Shown here: positions 1 to 9,482 of the stretch, piece by piece
Layout: every line of letters starts with the position of its first letter
Numbering within the stretch: the stretch's first letter is position 1
Assembly (NCBI GenBank): GCA_963784065.1
Contig: CAWAQA010000009.1
Coordinates: forward strand, 186,001 to 250,000
Source: CAWAQA01 sp963784065
GTDB lineage: Bacteria; Acidobacteriota; Vicinamibacteria; Vicinamibacterales; UBA2999
Direction of reading: 5' to 3'
DNA length: 64,000 bases
Program-made: the position numbers and the translations under genes
The notes under the pieces: model-generated
Told to the model about the DNA's origin: nothing
What the model saw: only the letters and a program-made list of their open reading frames with translations
The model's database searches: none

Positions 1-1536
1 TGCGGGAGGTCATCCAGCGGATGATCTACGGCGAGGATCTGGACGGCGACGGTCTTCCAGACAGCCCGGAGATCGGGACGGCGTTCGGGCAGGGTGACGC
101 CGAGTTCAACATCTTCAACACGGACCGGCAGTTGTCGGCGCTGCACACCGCCGTGACGATGCTCCAGCCGCTGCCGGAGCGGAAGGCGCTCGTCTATTTT
201 GCGAGCGGTCTGCGGCTGAATGGGAGCGACAACCAGGCGCAGTTGCGCGCGACGGTCAACGCGGCCATCCGGGCGAACGTGGCGATCCATCCGATCGATG
301 CGCGTGGCCTGGTCGCGCAGCCGCCGCTCGGGGACGCGGCCACCGCGTCACCAGGTGCGCTCGGCATGTTCACCGGTCGCCTGGCCGAAGCGGCGATCAC
401 GAACCTGCAACGCTCCCAGGACACGCTGTACTCGCTCGCCGGGGATACCGGCGGCCGGGCGATGTTCGACTACAACGACCTCTCGCTCGGCATCGCTGAC
501 GCCGCCCGGTCGCTGACCAGCTACTACATCGTCGGCTACTACAGCACGCACACGGCAGCGGACGGCCGCTTCCGGCGGGTGCGGATATCCCTCAACAGCG
601 TCCAGGGCGCGTTGTCGTACCGGCAGGGCTACTTCGCCGACAAGATCTTCGCGCGATTCTCCACGGCGGAGAAGGAACGTCAGCTCGAGGAAGCGCTCGA
701 CGCTCGAGAACCCGATCACCGAAATCGCGATCGCGATGGAGGTGAACTACTTCCAGTTGAATCGTGCCGAGTACTTCGTGCCGGTGGCGGTGAAGATTCC
801 GGGCAGCGAACTGGCACTCGCGCGCCGCCGCGGTGCGTTGCGGACTGTCATCGACTTCATCGCCGAGGTGAAGACCGAGTCCGGCGTCACCATCCAGAAC
901 GTCCGGGACAAGCTCGATATCCGGTTGTCGGACGCAACCGCGGCGCAACTGGCGACGCGGCCGATCCAGTACGAAACCGGATTTACGCTGCTGCCAGACA
1001 AGTACGTGATCAAGTTCCTCGCGCGCGACGCGGAGACCGGCAGGATGGGCACCTACCAGACGACGTTCACCGTGCCGAACCTGAACCGCGAGGAGACGCG
1101 AATCCCAATCAGTACCGTCGTGCTCGGAAGCCAGCGTGTCCCGTTGGGGACCGGGCTGTACACCGTCGATCAGCGCGCCGCCGATGCGGTCAGTCCGCTC
1201 GTCCACGACGGGCGCAAGCTCGTTCCCAGCGTGACCCGCGTCTTCAGCAGGAGCCGCGATCTCTATGTGTTTCTCCAGGCCTACCGGCGCGGCGTCACTG
1301 CCGCGGGTCCGCTCGTCGCGTTCGTGACGTTCTACCGCGGCAGTGTCAAGGCGTTCGAGACGCTCCCGATTGCCGTCGCGGCCGCAGCCGGCGACGGCAC
1401 GACCGCAGTGCCCTTCCGCTTCAGCGTGCCGCTGGAGGATGTGACCACTGGCGCCTACGAGTGCCAGGTCACGGTGCTCGACCCGTCAGGAAAAAAGGCG
1501 GCGTTCTGGAGAGCGCCGGTCGTCCTGGTCCCGTAG
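1..1536 (+). CDS. VWFA-related protein, acidobacterial type; 5' truncated by window, frameshifted
   Basis: The reading frame is already open at base 3, so the N-terminus lies outside the window. The visible part matches the second half of a von Willebrand A-type domain as found in the VWFA-related acidobacterial family: the strand ERKALVYFASGL, then ANVAIHPIDARGL, then the SYYIVGYYS and FRRVRI stretch that closes the domain. The MIDAS DxSxS motif is not visible and would lie upstream. Around base 700 the frame changes: before it the protein ends in RQLEEAL, and one frame over it resumes as ENPITEIAIAMEVNYF and runs to the stop at 1536. Both halves belong to the same family architecture, so a one-base indel is the simplest explanation. 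These proteins are usually exported; their substrate or partner is unknown. Confidence 0.8.
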
Positions 1537-1551
1537 GCGTCGCAACGTGTC

Positions 1552-1656
1552 CTACACGGCCGGCCGAGCCGGCCCCTCGTACTCGAACCAGGCTACACGA
1601 GCCGGCTGAAGCCGGCCCCTACGTACTGGAACTCGTGGGGGCCGGCTTCAGCCGGC
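1552..1656. repeat. Palindromic repeat, GCCGGC-TGAA-GCCGGC family
   Basis: Two copies of GCCGGCTGAAGCCGGC face each other (1601-1616 and its complement at 1641-1656), preceded by a degenerate GCCGGCCGAGCCGGC copy near 1560. The block lies between convergent genes. The last residues of the minus-strand aldolase (ending GRLKPAPTSSST) are encoded by the repeat, so its stop codon is probably repeat-derived. Related copies occur near 16.06, 48.5 and 53.7 kb. Confidence 0.8.
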
Positions 1657-2612
1657 CTATGCTCGCTGCCAGCTGTCCGCCGCTGGCTGTCAGTTCCAAA
1701 GGCCGCGTGAGGTCGAGGCCTGGCAGCGTCCGTTCCAGTACGGCATCGAGCTGTTTGGCGACGGCGGGCGCAATAGTGGCGCCCGGATGCCGGGCGCGCG
1801 CGGAGGCAAGCAGTCCCCGGCGTCTCAGGAGCTCCTTGCGGATCGCCACACCGGGCTGCTGCTCGAAGACAATCAGCGCCGCGAAACGCGCATAGATCTC
1901 GTGCACACCGGCCCAGTCGCCGGCGCGCGCGGCGGCGACCATCGCCATGCAGCACTTCAGGAAACGCAAAGCCCGTGTTGAAGCCGTCGGAGCCCGCCTC
2001 GAGGTCGAACGGCGCGTACAGCGCTCCCAGCCCGGTCAGGATCGGCACCCGCCTTTCGGCCAGCCCGTCGCGCAGCTGACGGATCTTCGGCGCCGTCGGC
2101 ACGGCTTCTTCCTTCACGCATTGGATCGCCGCCACGCTCCGCAGCAGGCGCAGCATCAGCGCGGCCGGCATATGTACCTCGCTCGAGGCGGGATGATCCT
2201 GCAGCACGATCGGAATCGTGAGGCCGTCCGCGATCTGCTGGTACATCTCGACGATACGATCGTCGTTGGGCACCGCCTCCTTCGCCGGCGTTACCATCAC
2301 CGCGTCGGCGCCGAGGTCCTGCGCCATGCGCGACAGGTAGGCTGCGGCGCGTGTGCCGCTGTAGCTGCTCCCGACGATGATCGGCAGCCGCCCGTTGACG
2401 ACCGACACCGCTTGTTCGATGAGCGCGTGCCGCTCGTGATCGCTCAAGCGGTTCGACTCACCGAGCACGCCGAGGATCGTGACGCCGTCCACGCCGAGCC
2501 CGACCATGAATTCGAGCAGCCGCCGCCACGACTCCGGATCGAGGCTCTCGTCGTCCCGGAATGGCGTGGCCAGGATGGGAATGACGCCCTGGAACACGAC
2601 CTGTTTCGTCAC
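1619..2612 (-). CDS. Dihydrodipicolinate synthase/N-acetylneuraminate lyase family aldolase, frameshifted
   Basis: Class I pyruvate-type aldolase of the DapA superfamily, a TIM barrel forming a Schiff base with the substrate. Visible marks are GVIPILATPF at the N-terminus, the GVLGESNRL loop that binds the keto-acid carboxylate, and the Schiff-base lysine in IQCVKEE. The usual YNxP motif is replaced by QDHP, so true DHDPS activity is doubtful; another aldol cleavage or lyase reaction is more likely. Start is GTG at 2612 (VTKQVVFQGV). Near 1965 the frame changes from DGFNTGFAFPEV to FLKCCMAMVAAARAGDW, which completes the helical C-terminus, so this is read as one gene with an indel. It is transcribed away from the CoA-transferase gene with only 31 bp between the two starts, so both may act on the same carboxylate. 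Confidence 0.75.
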
Positions 2613-2630
2613 GAGCGTCAGCTTACACGA

Positions 2631-2636
2631 TAGAAT
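2631..2636 (+). promoter_or_regulatory. -10-like hexamer, leaderless arrangement, CoA-transferase operon
   Basis: TAGAAT ends 7 nt before the GTG start at 2644 and no Shine-Dalgarno sequence is present. With a normal -10 to +1 distance, transcription would begin at or next to the start codon. No good -35 is visible. Confidence 0.5.
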
Positions 2637-2643
2637 CCCGGGC

Positions 2644-3837
2644 GTGACCGTCAACGTGCTCTCTGGAATCACGGTGCTCGATCTGACGCGGGTGCTCTCG
2701 GGCCCGTACTGCACGATGATGCTCGCTGACATGGGGGCGCGCGTCATCAAGGTGGAGCATCCTCGCGGCGGGGACGACACCCGCGCATGGGGACCGCCTT
2801 TCGTGCACGACGAGAGCACGTACTTCCTTGGCGTCAACCGGAACAAGGAGAGCGTCACGCTCGACTTCAAGAAGCCGGCTGGCCGCCGTGTCCTCGATAC
2901 CCTGATCGCGAGAGCCGACGTCTTCATCGAGAACTTCAGGCCGGGAACGCTCGAGCGCCAGGGACTCGACTACGCGTCGTTGTCGTCGCGCTTCCCCAGG
3001 CTGATCTACTGCTCCATCTCGGGATACGGTCACACCGGGCCGAGGAGCGCCGAATCCGGATACGACGCGGTCGTGCAGGCGGAGAGCGGCGTGATGAGCA
3101 TTACCGGACCTCCCGACGGCGCCGGCTCCCGCTTCGGCCTGCCCATCGCCGACCTCGCCACTGGCATGTTCGCCGCGCAGGGCACGCTGCTGGCGCTGCT
3201 CGCGCGCGGCCAGACCGGCCGCGGACAGCACGTCGATATCTCCATGCTCGACTCGATGGCGGCGCTGCTGACCTATCAGGCCTCGGCGTACTTCGCCACG
3301 GGCGCGATGCCGCCACGAATGGGCAACGCCCATCTGAGCATCGTGCCCTACGACACGTTCCAGGCCCGCGACGGCGTGATCATGCTGGCCGTCGGCAACG
3401 ACGATCAGTGGCGCCGTTTCTGCGAGATCGCCGGCCGGTGCGAGCTCGCCACCGATGAACGGTTTGCGACCAATCCGCGGCGGGTCACACACCGCGACGC
3501 CCTGCAGCCGATCCTCGAGCGTGTGATCCGCACGCGCGACCGCGCCGACTGGATTGCGCGCTGCCGGGAGACGGGTGTGCCGTGTGGTGACGTGCGCGAC
3601 ATCGCGGCAACGCTGTCGGACCCGCAGCTCGACGCCAGGGACATGATTGCGACGATGCGTCACCCGAAGGCCGGGGAGATCCGCGTCGTCGGCAATCCCG
3701 TGAGGCTGTCGGACACGCCGCCTCGCGTCACCGCTCCTCCGCCAGTCCTCGGGGAGCACACGGTATCGATTCTCACCAGCGAGCTCGGCTTCACGCCCGA
3801 CGATGTGCGTGAGCTGCGAGCGGAGCACGTCATATGA
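2644..3837 (+). CDS. CoA transferase family III (CaiB/BaiF type)
   Basis: Intact 397-residue class III CoA-transferase, which moves CoA between acyl-CoA and a free carboxylate through an aspartyl-CoA thioester. The N-terminus has the family motif TRVLSGPYCTMMLADMGARV followed by KVEHPRGGDDTR. The likely nucleophilic Asp is in GYDAVVQAESG. Length is typical of the family. GTG at 2644 is chosen because homologous sequence begins there and a -10 hexamer lies 7 nt upstream. The stop overlaps the next start by four bases (ATGA), which couples it to the TAXI-TRAP transporter genes. This suggests that an imported organic acid is activated to its CoA ester. The exact acid cannot be told from sequence. 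Confidence 0.9.
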   Translation: MTVNVLSGITVLDLTRVLSGPYCTMMLADMGARVIKVEHPRGGDDTRAWGPPFVHDESTYFLGVNRNKESVTLDFKKPAGRRVLDTLIARADVFIENFRPGTLERQGLDYASLSSRFPRLIYCSISGYGHTGPRSAESGYDAVVQAESGVMSITGPPDGAGSRFGLPIADLATGMFAAQGTLLALLARGQTGRGQHVDISMLDSMAALLTYQASAYFATGAMPPRMGNAHLSIVPYDTFQARDGVIMLAVGNDDQWRRFCEIAGRCELATDERFATNPRRVTHRDALQPILERVIRTRDRADWIARCRETGVPCGDVRDIAATLSDPQLDARDMIATMRHPKAGEIRVVGNPVRLSDTPPRVTAPPPVLGEHTVSILTSELGFTPDDVRELRAEHVI

Positions 3838-4829
3838 AGCGAGTACTCGGCGGCTGGCCGCGGGCCGCGGCACTCGGGTTACTTGCGCCGGTCCTCATGT
3901 TGACCGGGTGCGGCGGGCCGGGAAACGAGGGCGGCACCAAGCGCCTGTCGATCGCCACGGGCGGAACCGGGGGCGTCTACTACCCGTACGGCGGCGGCAT
4001 CGCGAAGGTGCTGACCGAGCACCTCCCGAACGTCGAAGCCACCGCGGAGGTCACAGCGGCGTCGGTGGACAATCTCAAGTTCCTGAAACAGGGGACATCG
4101 GACATCGCGTTCAGCACCGCCGACACCGCGGCCGACGGAGTGGCCGGGCGCGACCTGTTCGCGGAGTTCGGGCCGGTGCCCGTCCGGACGCTGGCGGTGC
4201 TTTACACGAACGCCATGCACCTCGTTACCGTCGCCGGCTCCGGAATTGCCAAAGTGGCGGACCTGCGCGGCAAGGTCGTATCCGTCGGCGCGCCCGGCGG
4301 CGGCACGGCGATGTTCGCGGAGCGGATCCTCGCGGCCGCCGGGATCGATCCGCAGCGCGGCATACGGTCGCAGGGCCTGGGGGTCGCCCAGTCAGTTGAC
4401 GCGTTGAAGGATGGCAAGGTCGATGCCTTCTTCTGGGGCGGAGGCATCCCGACGGCGGCGATCCTCGACCTCGTGAACACCATCGGAATCACGCCGCACT
4501 TCGTGCCCCTCGATGATGTCCTGCCGGCGTTGCAGCAGCGCTACGGCGAGTCGTTGTACTACCCCTTCCTCATCCCAAAAGGGGCCTACAACCTGAAACA
4601 GGACGTGCCGGCCATGGCCGTCACCAACGTGCTGGTCGTCTCCGAGACGATGCCCGAGGCGCTCGCCCACGACATCACGCGCGTCCTCTTCGAGCAGCAA
4701 CCGGTGCTCGCCACGATTCACCCGCAGGCCAAGGAGTTGACGCTCGGTTCGGCGGTCCAGGGATCGCCGATTCCCTTCCACCCCGGCGCGATCCGTTACT
4801 ACCGGGAGCGGGGCGCCTGGAAAGACTAG
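3834..4829 (+). CDS. TAXI family TRAP transporter solute-binding protein (lipoprotein)
   Basis: A 331-residue periplasmic receptor of the TAXI (TRAP-associated extracytoplasmic immunogenic) type. The N-terminus carries a signal sequence with lipobox LTGC, so it is probably a lipoprotein. The mature part starts with RLSIATGGTGGVYYPYGGG, the hallmark of TAXI receptors, and continues with AEVTAASVDNLKFL and GAPGGGTAMFAERIL. It overlaps the CoA-transferase by ATGA and is followed directly by the fused TRAP permease, so the three genes form one operon. It should deliver a carboxylate to that permease. TAXI receptors are often specific for dicarboxylates or glutamate-like compounds, but specificity is not readable here. 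Confidence 0.9.
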   Translation: MKRVLGGWPRAAALGLLAPVLMLTGCGGPGNEGGTKRLSIATGGTGGVYYPYGGGIAKVLTEHLPNVEATAEVTAASVDNLKFLKQGTSDIAFSTADTAADGVAGRDLFAEFGPVPVRTLAVLYTNAMHLVTVAGSGIAKVADLRGKVVSVGAPGGGTAMFAERILAAAGIDPQRGIRSQGLGVAQSVDALKDGKVDAFFWGGGIPTAAILDLVNTIGITPHFVPLDDVLPALQQRYGESLYYPFLIPKGAYNLKQDVPAMAVTNVLVVSETMPEALAHDITRVLFEQQPVLATIHPQAKELTLGSAVQGSPIPFHPGAIRYYRERGAWKD

Positions 4830-4888
4830 GTTCGCGGGTATCGCGGCGTGTCGCGGCGGGCCTCGCCTTCGGACTGGCCGCGTATGCC

Positions 4889-6730
4889 TTGTACTGGGTG
4901 ATCGCGATCGTCGAGCCCCTGATCTATCGGGCGAGCTTCCTCATGATCGCCCTGGTCCTGACGTTCCTGACCCATCCCGCGCGCGAACGTCTCCGCGGGT
5001 CCACGACGGCGATCGACTGGGCGCTGGCCGCGCTTTCGATCGCGGCGCTGTCGTGGCCGATCCTCGACCTCGATCGCTTCGTCTACCGCGCGGCCACGCC
5101 AACCGCGCTCGATCTCGCGCTCGGCGCCGCGCTCATCGTCGTCGTGCTCGAAGCGACGCGCCGAACCGTCGGGTGGATCCTTCCGGCCACGGCCATCGGG
5201 TTTCTCCTCTACGCGTACTACGGCGCCGTGCTCGATCGCATCGGCCTGTCGCTCATTGCGCACCGGGGTTACGCCACCGAGCGCATCATCGGGACGCTCT
5301 ATCTCACGCTCGAAGGCATTCTGGGAGTGCCGATCGACGTGGCGGCCACCTACATCGTGTTGTTCACGATCTATGGCGCCGTCCTCGAGCACAGCGGCGG
5401 CGGCCGGTTCTTTGTCGAGTGGGCGATGGCGGCGATCGGACGGTCCGGGCAGGGCGCGGCACCGGGGCGGACGGTCACGCTCTCCGGCTACCTGCTCGGC
5501 GCGGTCTCCGGCAGCGGCGTGGCCAATACGGTGATGCTGGGCGCCGTGGCGTGGCCGATGATGCGGCGCGCCGGCTATCCCCCCGATACCGGGGGAGCGA
5601 TTTTGGCGGCGGCCGGGATCGGCGCGATTCTCGCGCCGCCAGCCATGGGCGCGGCTGCGTTCCTCATCGCCGAGTTCCTGAATATCTCCTACTGGGAGGT
5701 CGTGCGGATGGCGATCATTCCCGCGGCGCTGTACTACTTCTCGATCTTTCTGATGGTCGAGGCCGATGCACGGCGCCTGCGGCTGAAGGCGCCCGACGGG
5801 CCAATTCCTCCGCTGGCGCAGGTGACCCGGCTGGGATGGCACCATTTCGTGTCGGTCGTCGCCATTGCGATCCTGCTGGCCCGCGGCATGACCGCGTTTC
5901 GCGCGGTGTTCTGGGCAACGATCCTCGCGGTGGCGCTCAGCTTCGTGCGGCGCGAGCAGGCGCTCTGGCCGCGCCGGCTCGCGATTGCTCTTGCCGCCGG
6001 TGGCTTTGGCGTCATTCCCGTCGTGGCGACCACGGCCACCGCCGGCATCATTGTCGGCGTCGTCACGCTCACGGGGCTCGGGCTGAAGATCGCCGGCGTG
6101 ATCGTCACGCTGGCGGGAGGGCAGCTCGTGCTGACGGTCCTCTACTCGGCGCTCGCCGTGTGGGTGCTCGGCCTGGCCGTGCCGGTGACCGCGTCGTACA
6201 TCATCGCGGCGGTGATGCTGGTACCGGCGTTGACGCAGACCGGAGTACCGGACTACGCCGCGCACATGTTCATCTTCTATTACGCCGTGCTCTCGGAGGT
6301 CAGTCCGCCCACGGCGCTGTCGCCGTTTGCGGCCGCGGCCCTGACCGGCGGCAACCCGTTTCGTACGACGATGCTGTCGTGGAAGTACACGACGCCGGCG
6401 TTCCTCGTGCCGCTGGTCTTCACGCTGGATCCGCGCGGCGTTGCGCTGCTGCTGCGAGGCCCGGCCGTGGACATCGCCTGGGTCGCGCTGACCGCCATGC
6501 TGGCGGTCGCGGCCATTGCGGCTGGCGCCAGCGGATGGCTGCGCCGCGAGGCCACGACACCGGAGCGGGTGCTGTCGATTGCGGCCGGCCTGCTGCTGCT
6601 TGCGCCCGCTGCCTGGGCCGACGTCGCGGGCGCCGCGGTGCTCGCGGTGACGGTGGGCGCGCACGTCGCACGTACGCGCCGCGGCTCAGCCGAGGAGCCG
6701 GCGCTCAGCGGCCGCGCCGACCGCCCGTGA
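4889..6730 (+). CDS. TRAP transporter permease, fused 4TM/12TM subunits
   Basis: Inner-membrane permease in which the small (DctQ-like) and large (DctM-like) TRAP subunits are joined, the form that normally pairs with TAXI receptors. About 613 residues, almost entirely hydrophobic, with the conserved stretches SGSGVANTVMLGAVAWPMM, AAGIGAILAPPAMGAAAFL and FYYAVLSEVSPPTALSPFAA typical of the large subunit. The first start in frame is TTG at 4889. A hydrophobic stretch (LAFGLAAYALYWV) begins upstream of it, so the true start may lie nearer 4830, directly behind the receptor gene. It works with the receptor at 3834-4829 for sodium- or proton-driven uptake. Confidence 0.88.
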   Translation: MYWVIAIVEPLIYRASFLMIALVLTFLTHPARERLRGSTTAIDWALAALSIAALSWPILDLDRFVYRAATPTALDLALGAALIVVVLEATRRTVGWILPATAIGFLLYAYYGAVLDRIGLSLIAHRGYATERIIGTLYLTLEGILGVPIDVAATYIVLFTIYGAVLEHSGGGRFFVEWAMAAIGRSGQGAAPGRTVTLSGYLLGAVSGSGVANTVMLGAVAWPMMRRAGYPPDTGGAILAAAGIGAILAPPAMGAAAFLIAEFLNISYWEVVRMAIIPAALYYFSIFLMVEADARRLRLKAPDGPIPPLAQVTRLGWHHFVSVVAIAILLARGMTAFRAVFWATILAVALSFVRREQALWPRRLAIALAAGGFGVIPVVATTATAGIIVGVVTLTGLGLKIAGVIVTLAGGQLVLTVLYSALAVWVLGLAVPVTASYIIAAVMLVPALTQTGVPDYAAHMFIFYYAVLSEVSPPTALSPFAAAALTGGNPFRTTMLSWKYTTPAFLVPLVFTLDPRGVALLLRGPAVDIAWVALTAMLAVAAIAAGASGWLRREATTPERVLSIAAGLLLLAPAAWADVAGAAVLAVTVGAHVARTRRGSAEEPALSGRADRP

Positions 6731-6831
6731 TCACCCCGCAGGCGAGACGGTCGCCGGCGCCGCCTGCCGGATCGGTCCGGTAATCGGACTTGCCTTCATG
6801 CTCGAGACGGCGACCGTTTGCAGTTCAGCCA

Positions 6832-6837
6832 TAAAAT
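6832..6837 (+). promoter_or_regulatory. -10-like hexamer before RidA gene, leaderless arrangement
   Basis: TAAAAT ends 9 nt before the ATG at 6847; no ribosome-binding site lies between. Part of the same pattern seen at several other gene starts in the window. Confidence 0.45.
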
Positions 6838-6846
6838 GTCCGCACC

Positions 6847-7236
6847 ATGTCAGATCATCGCTATGTCGACGCCGTTGACCTGCCCAAGCCCGCCGGCCCG
6901 TACTCGGTCGCAACCGTCTTCAACCGTCTCGTTTTCGTGTCGGGCCAGGGCGCCAAGGACCCGCGCACGGATCGGCTCGTGGGCCCCGACATCGAGTCCC
7001 AGACCGAGCAGTGCCTGAAGAACGTCCAGGCCATCCTCGAGGCTGCCGGGTCGAGCCTGCAGCACGTGCTGCGCTGCGGCGTCTTCCTGATCGACATCAA
7101 GGAGTTTCAGAAGATGAACACGGTGTACGCGCGTTTCTTCGGCGAGCACCGCCCCGCGCGCACGACCATCCAGGCAGCCGCGCTGCCGTCCGAAGGGTTG
7201 CGTGTGGAGATCGACTGTATCGCCTATGTACCGTGA
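6847..7236 (+). CDS. RidA/YjgF/UK114 family protein
   Basis: A 129-residue Rid protein, close to the usual length. Rid proteins hydrolyse reactive enamine/imine intermediates made by PLP enzymes and act as cytoplasmic trimers. Visible motifs are GPYSVATVFNRLVFVSGQG at the N-terminus and PARTTIQAAALPSEGLRVEI at the C-terminus, which includes the Arg that binds the imino acid carboxylate. The gene stands alone after the TRAP operon and is convergent with the signalling operon. The subgroup (RidA or Rid1-7) cannot be fixed by eye. Confidence 0.9.
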   Translation: MSDHRYVDAVDLPKPAGPYSVATVFNRLVFVSGQGAKDPRTDRLVGPDIESQTEQCLKNVQAILEAAGSSLQHVLRCGVFLIDIKEFQKMNTVYARFFGEHRPARTTIQAAALPSEGLRVEIDCIAYVP

Positions 7237-7266
7237 GGCGGGGGGGAGCCTGTATCGTGTGACGGG

Positions 7267-7324
7267 CCACAGAGACTCAGAGGCACAGAGTCTTTCGATT
7301 CTCTGTGTCCCTGTGCCTCTGTGG
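7267..7324. terminator. Long imperfect hairpin between convergent genes
   Basis: CCACAGAG...GGCACAGAG pairs with CTCTGTG...CCTCTGTGG, giving arms of about 24 nt with a short TCTTTCGATT loop. It lies between the RidA stop (7236) and the stop of the GGDEF-EAL gene (7333), where a bidirectional terminator would be expected. No U-tract follows. Confidence 0.5.
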
Positions 7325-7332
7325 TTCGTGGT

Positions 7333-9118
7333 TCACGCGCTGGCGTCGAGCATCTCTTCCACGGAGCTGGGCCCCACCGGCTTGCCGATCAGGAAACCCT
7401 GCCCGAAGCCGCAGCGCGTGGCCGTGAGCTGTGCGAGCTGGCCGGGGCGCTCGATCCCCTCGGCGACGATCTCCATGTCGAGACGGCTCACCATGTCGAT
7501 CATCCCGCGGATGACGCTCTCGCTGTCCGCCGGGTTGGCCTCGTTCAGGAACGCGCGATCGATCTTGAGCCGGTCCACCGGGAACCGCTGGAGCGAGCTC
7601 AACGACGAGTAGCCGCTGCCGAAGTCGTCGATCGTCAGCCTGAAGCCGGCGGCCTTGAGCGTCGCGAATGCCGCGCGCGTGGCCTCGACGTCGCCGGTGA
7701 CGCAGCTCTCCGGCAATTCCAGCTCGATCCGGCCGGGATTCACACCGAACTCGCGCGCGATGCCGGCGAGCCGCTCGGCGATGTCGGGCACCTGGAGATG
7801 ACGGCTCGAAAGGTTGACGGCAATCGTGAGCTGCGCCAGCTGACCGTCCGCACTCGACCACTGCTGCAGCTGGCGGCAGACTTCGCGCATGACCCAGTAG
7901 CCGATGGGCACGATCAGGCCGGTCTCCTCAGCCAGCGCCAGGAACTCCGCCGGCATCAGCAGCCCGCGATCCGGATGGTGCCATCGGACGAGCGCCTCGA
8001 GGCCGGTGACACTCTGATCGGCGAGCGCGATGATCGGCTGGTAGTCGAGCACGAGCTCGCCGCGTCCGAGCGCCCACCTGAGATCGGTCTCCAGCTGCAG
8101 CCGGGCGATGACCTGGTCGCGCATGCCGACGTCGAACAGCTCGACGCAGGCACGGCCCGCGCTCTTGGCGCGATCGAGCGCGATGTCCGCGTCGCGCAGC
8201 ATGTGCTCGGCGCGCTGGTACCCGGAGGCAGACAACGCCGCGCCGATGCTGACGGTCGCGAAGACCGTTTCGCCGCCGGCCTCGAACGGCTCCGAGAAGC
8301 CCTGCAGGATGCGATCGGCCACGCGCGTCGCGTCGCCGGGATGACGGACGCCCGTCACCAGCACGGCGAACTCGTCCCCGCCCAGCCGGGCGAGAGCGTA
8401 GTCGGTCAGACGCGAGTGCTCCAGCTCGGGTCCCAACAGCTGCCGGTCGCTCCCGTCTTCGCGGACGATCCGCTCCAGCCGTTTCGCCGCTTCGAGGATC
8501 AGCTGATCGCCGGCGGCATAGCCGAGGCTGTCGTTGATGTTCTTGAATCGATCGAGGTCGAGGAACAGCACCGCGAACCCGAACCCGGGCACGCGGCGCC
8601 CGTGGTCGATCAGCCGCTCCACGCGGTCGGCGAACATTCCGCGGTTGGGGAGGCCGGTGAGCCCGTCGGCCACCTTGGCCTGCTTGACCGCGAGGGCGAG
8701 GCGTTCGTGGCTCGCGCGCAGCCACTGATCCGCGTGCCGGCGGGCAATCTGCCCGCGGATGCGAGCGAGCATCACCGCCATGTCAACCGGCTTCGTCACG
8801 TAGTCGTTCGCGCCCATGTCGAGCGCCTCGACGATGTCCTCGCTCTGTGCCCGCGCGGTGACCATGATGATCGGCAACTGCTCGGGCGTGCGGGTCTGGC
8901 GCACGCCGGCGCAGCACCTCGAGGCCGCTCATCTCCGGCATCATGACGTCGAGGAGCAGCACGGCGAAGTCCTCGCGCTCGATGGCAGCGAGTGTCTCCC
9001 GCCCGCTCGAGACGGCCAGGACGTCGTATCCGTAACGAGCGAGCCGGCGGCTCAGCATGTCGCGGTTCAGCTCTTCGTCGTCGGTCAGCAGCAGTCGCAG
9101 TGCAGGTGCGGAGCCCAT
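7333..9118 (-). CDS. Response regulator with GGDEF and EAL domains (c-di-GMP turnover), frameshifted
   Basis: About 594 residues: an N-terminal receiver (residues about 8-125; phosphoacceptor Asp in LLLDVMMP, Lys in VTKPVD), a GGDEF domain (about 165-335; LARLGGDEFAV intact, LFLDLDRFKNINDSLG present) and an EAL domain (about 345-590; GLEALVRWHHP, TIDDFGSGYSSL, KIDRAFL and EGIER present). Both catalytic signatures look intact, so it could make or degrade cyclic di-GMP under control of phosphorylation. Near 8905 the frame changes inside the receiver (after MSGLEVLRR, resuming as TPEQLPIIMVTA), read as an indel. Start ATG at 9118 is one base after the stop of the upstream receiver gene. It is the last gene of the minus-strand signalling operon. 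Confidence 0.88.
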
Positions 9119-9119
9119 G

Positions 9120-9482
9120 TCAGTTCCTTCGGTACGGTTCGAGCGCGCCGAGCAGCTGGGGGAAATCCACCGGCTTGGTCTGGAAGCCGACACACCCGAC
9201 GGCCAGCGCCCGGTCCCGGTCCTCCACGAACACGTGAGCCGTCAACGCAATCACCGGGATGTGCTGCGTGACCGGGTTGGCCTTGAGCCGCCGCGTGACC
9301 TCGAGGCCGTCCCAGATCGGCAGGCTGATGTCCATCAGGATGATGTCGGGCTGGCCGCGCTCCGCTTCGGTCAGCGCCGTCGCGCCGTCCACGGCCAGCA
9401 CGACGTCGCACCCGTGCCGCTGCAGGCGGCGCGCGAGCATGTCGCTGTTCAACTCGTTGTCTTCGACCAGAAGCACCTTCAT
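9120..9482 (-). CDS. Single-domain response regulator (CheY-like receiver)
   Basis: A 120-residue stand-alone receiver. It has the acidic pocket (LLVEDNELN), phosphoacceptor Asp in IILMDISLP, the switch Thr in VIALTAHVF and the Lys in FQTKPVDF. No output domain is present, so it probably relays phosphate or controls a partner by binding. Its ATG overlaps the stop of the histidine kinase gene by four bases (ATGA), and its stop is one base from the start of the REC-GGDEF-EAL gene, so all three are translationally coupled. The kinase upstream is the obvious phosphodonor. Confidence 0.92.
   Translation of the reverse strand: MKVLLVEDNELNSDMLARRLQRHGCDVVLAVDGATALTEAERGQPDIILMDISLPIWDGLEVTRRLKANPVTQHIPVIALTAHVFVEDRDRALAVGCVGFQTKPVDFPQLLGALEPYRRN

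Noticed and set aside
4826..6664. 612-codon minus-strand frame
   Set aside because: Mirror of the hydrophobic TRAP permease gene; Arg/Gly/His-rich low-complexity product, no motif.
7321..8946. Plus-strand frame of over 500 codons opposite GGDEF-EAL
   Set aside because: Glu/Arg/Leu-rich shadow of an obvious c-di-GMP enzyme.
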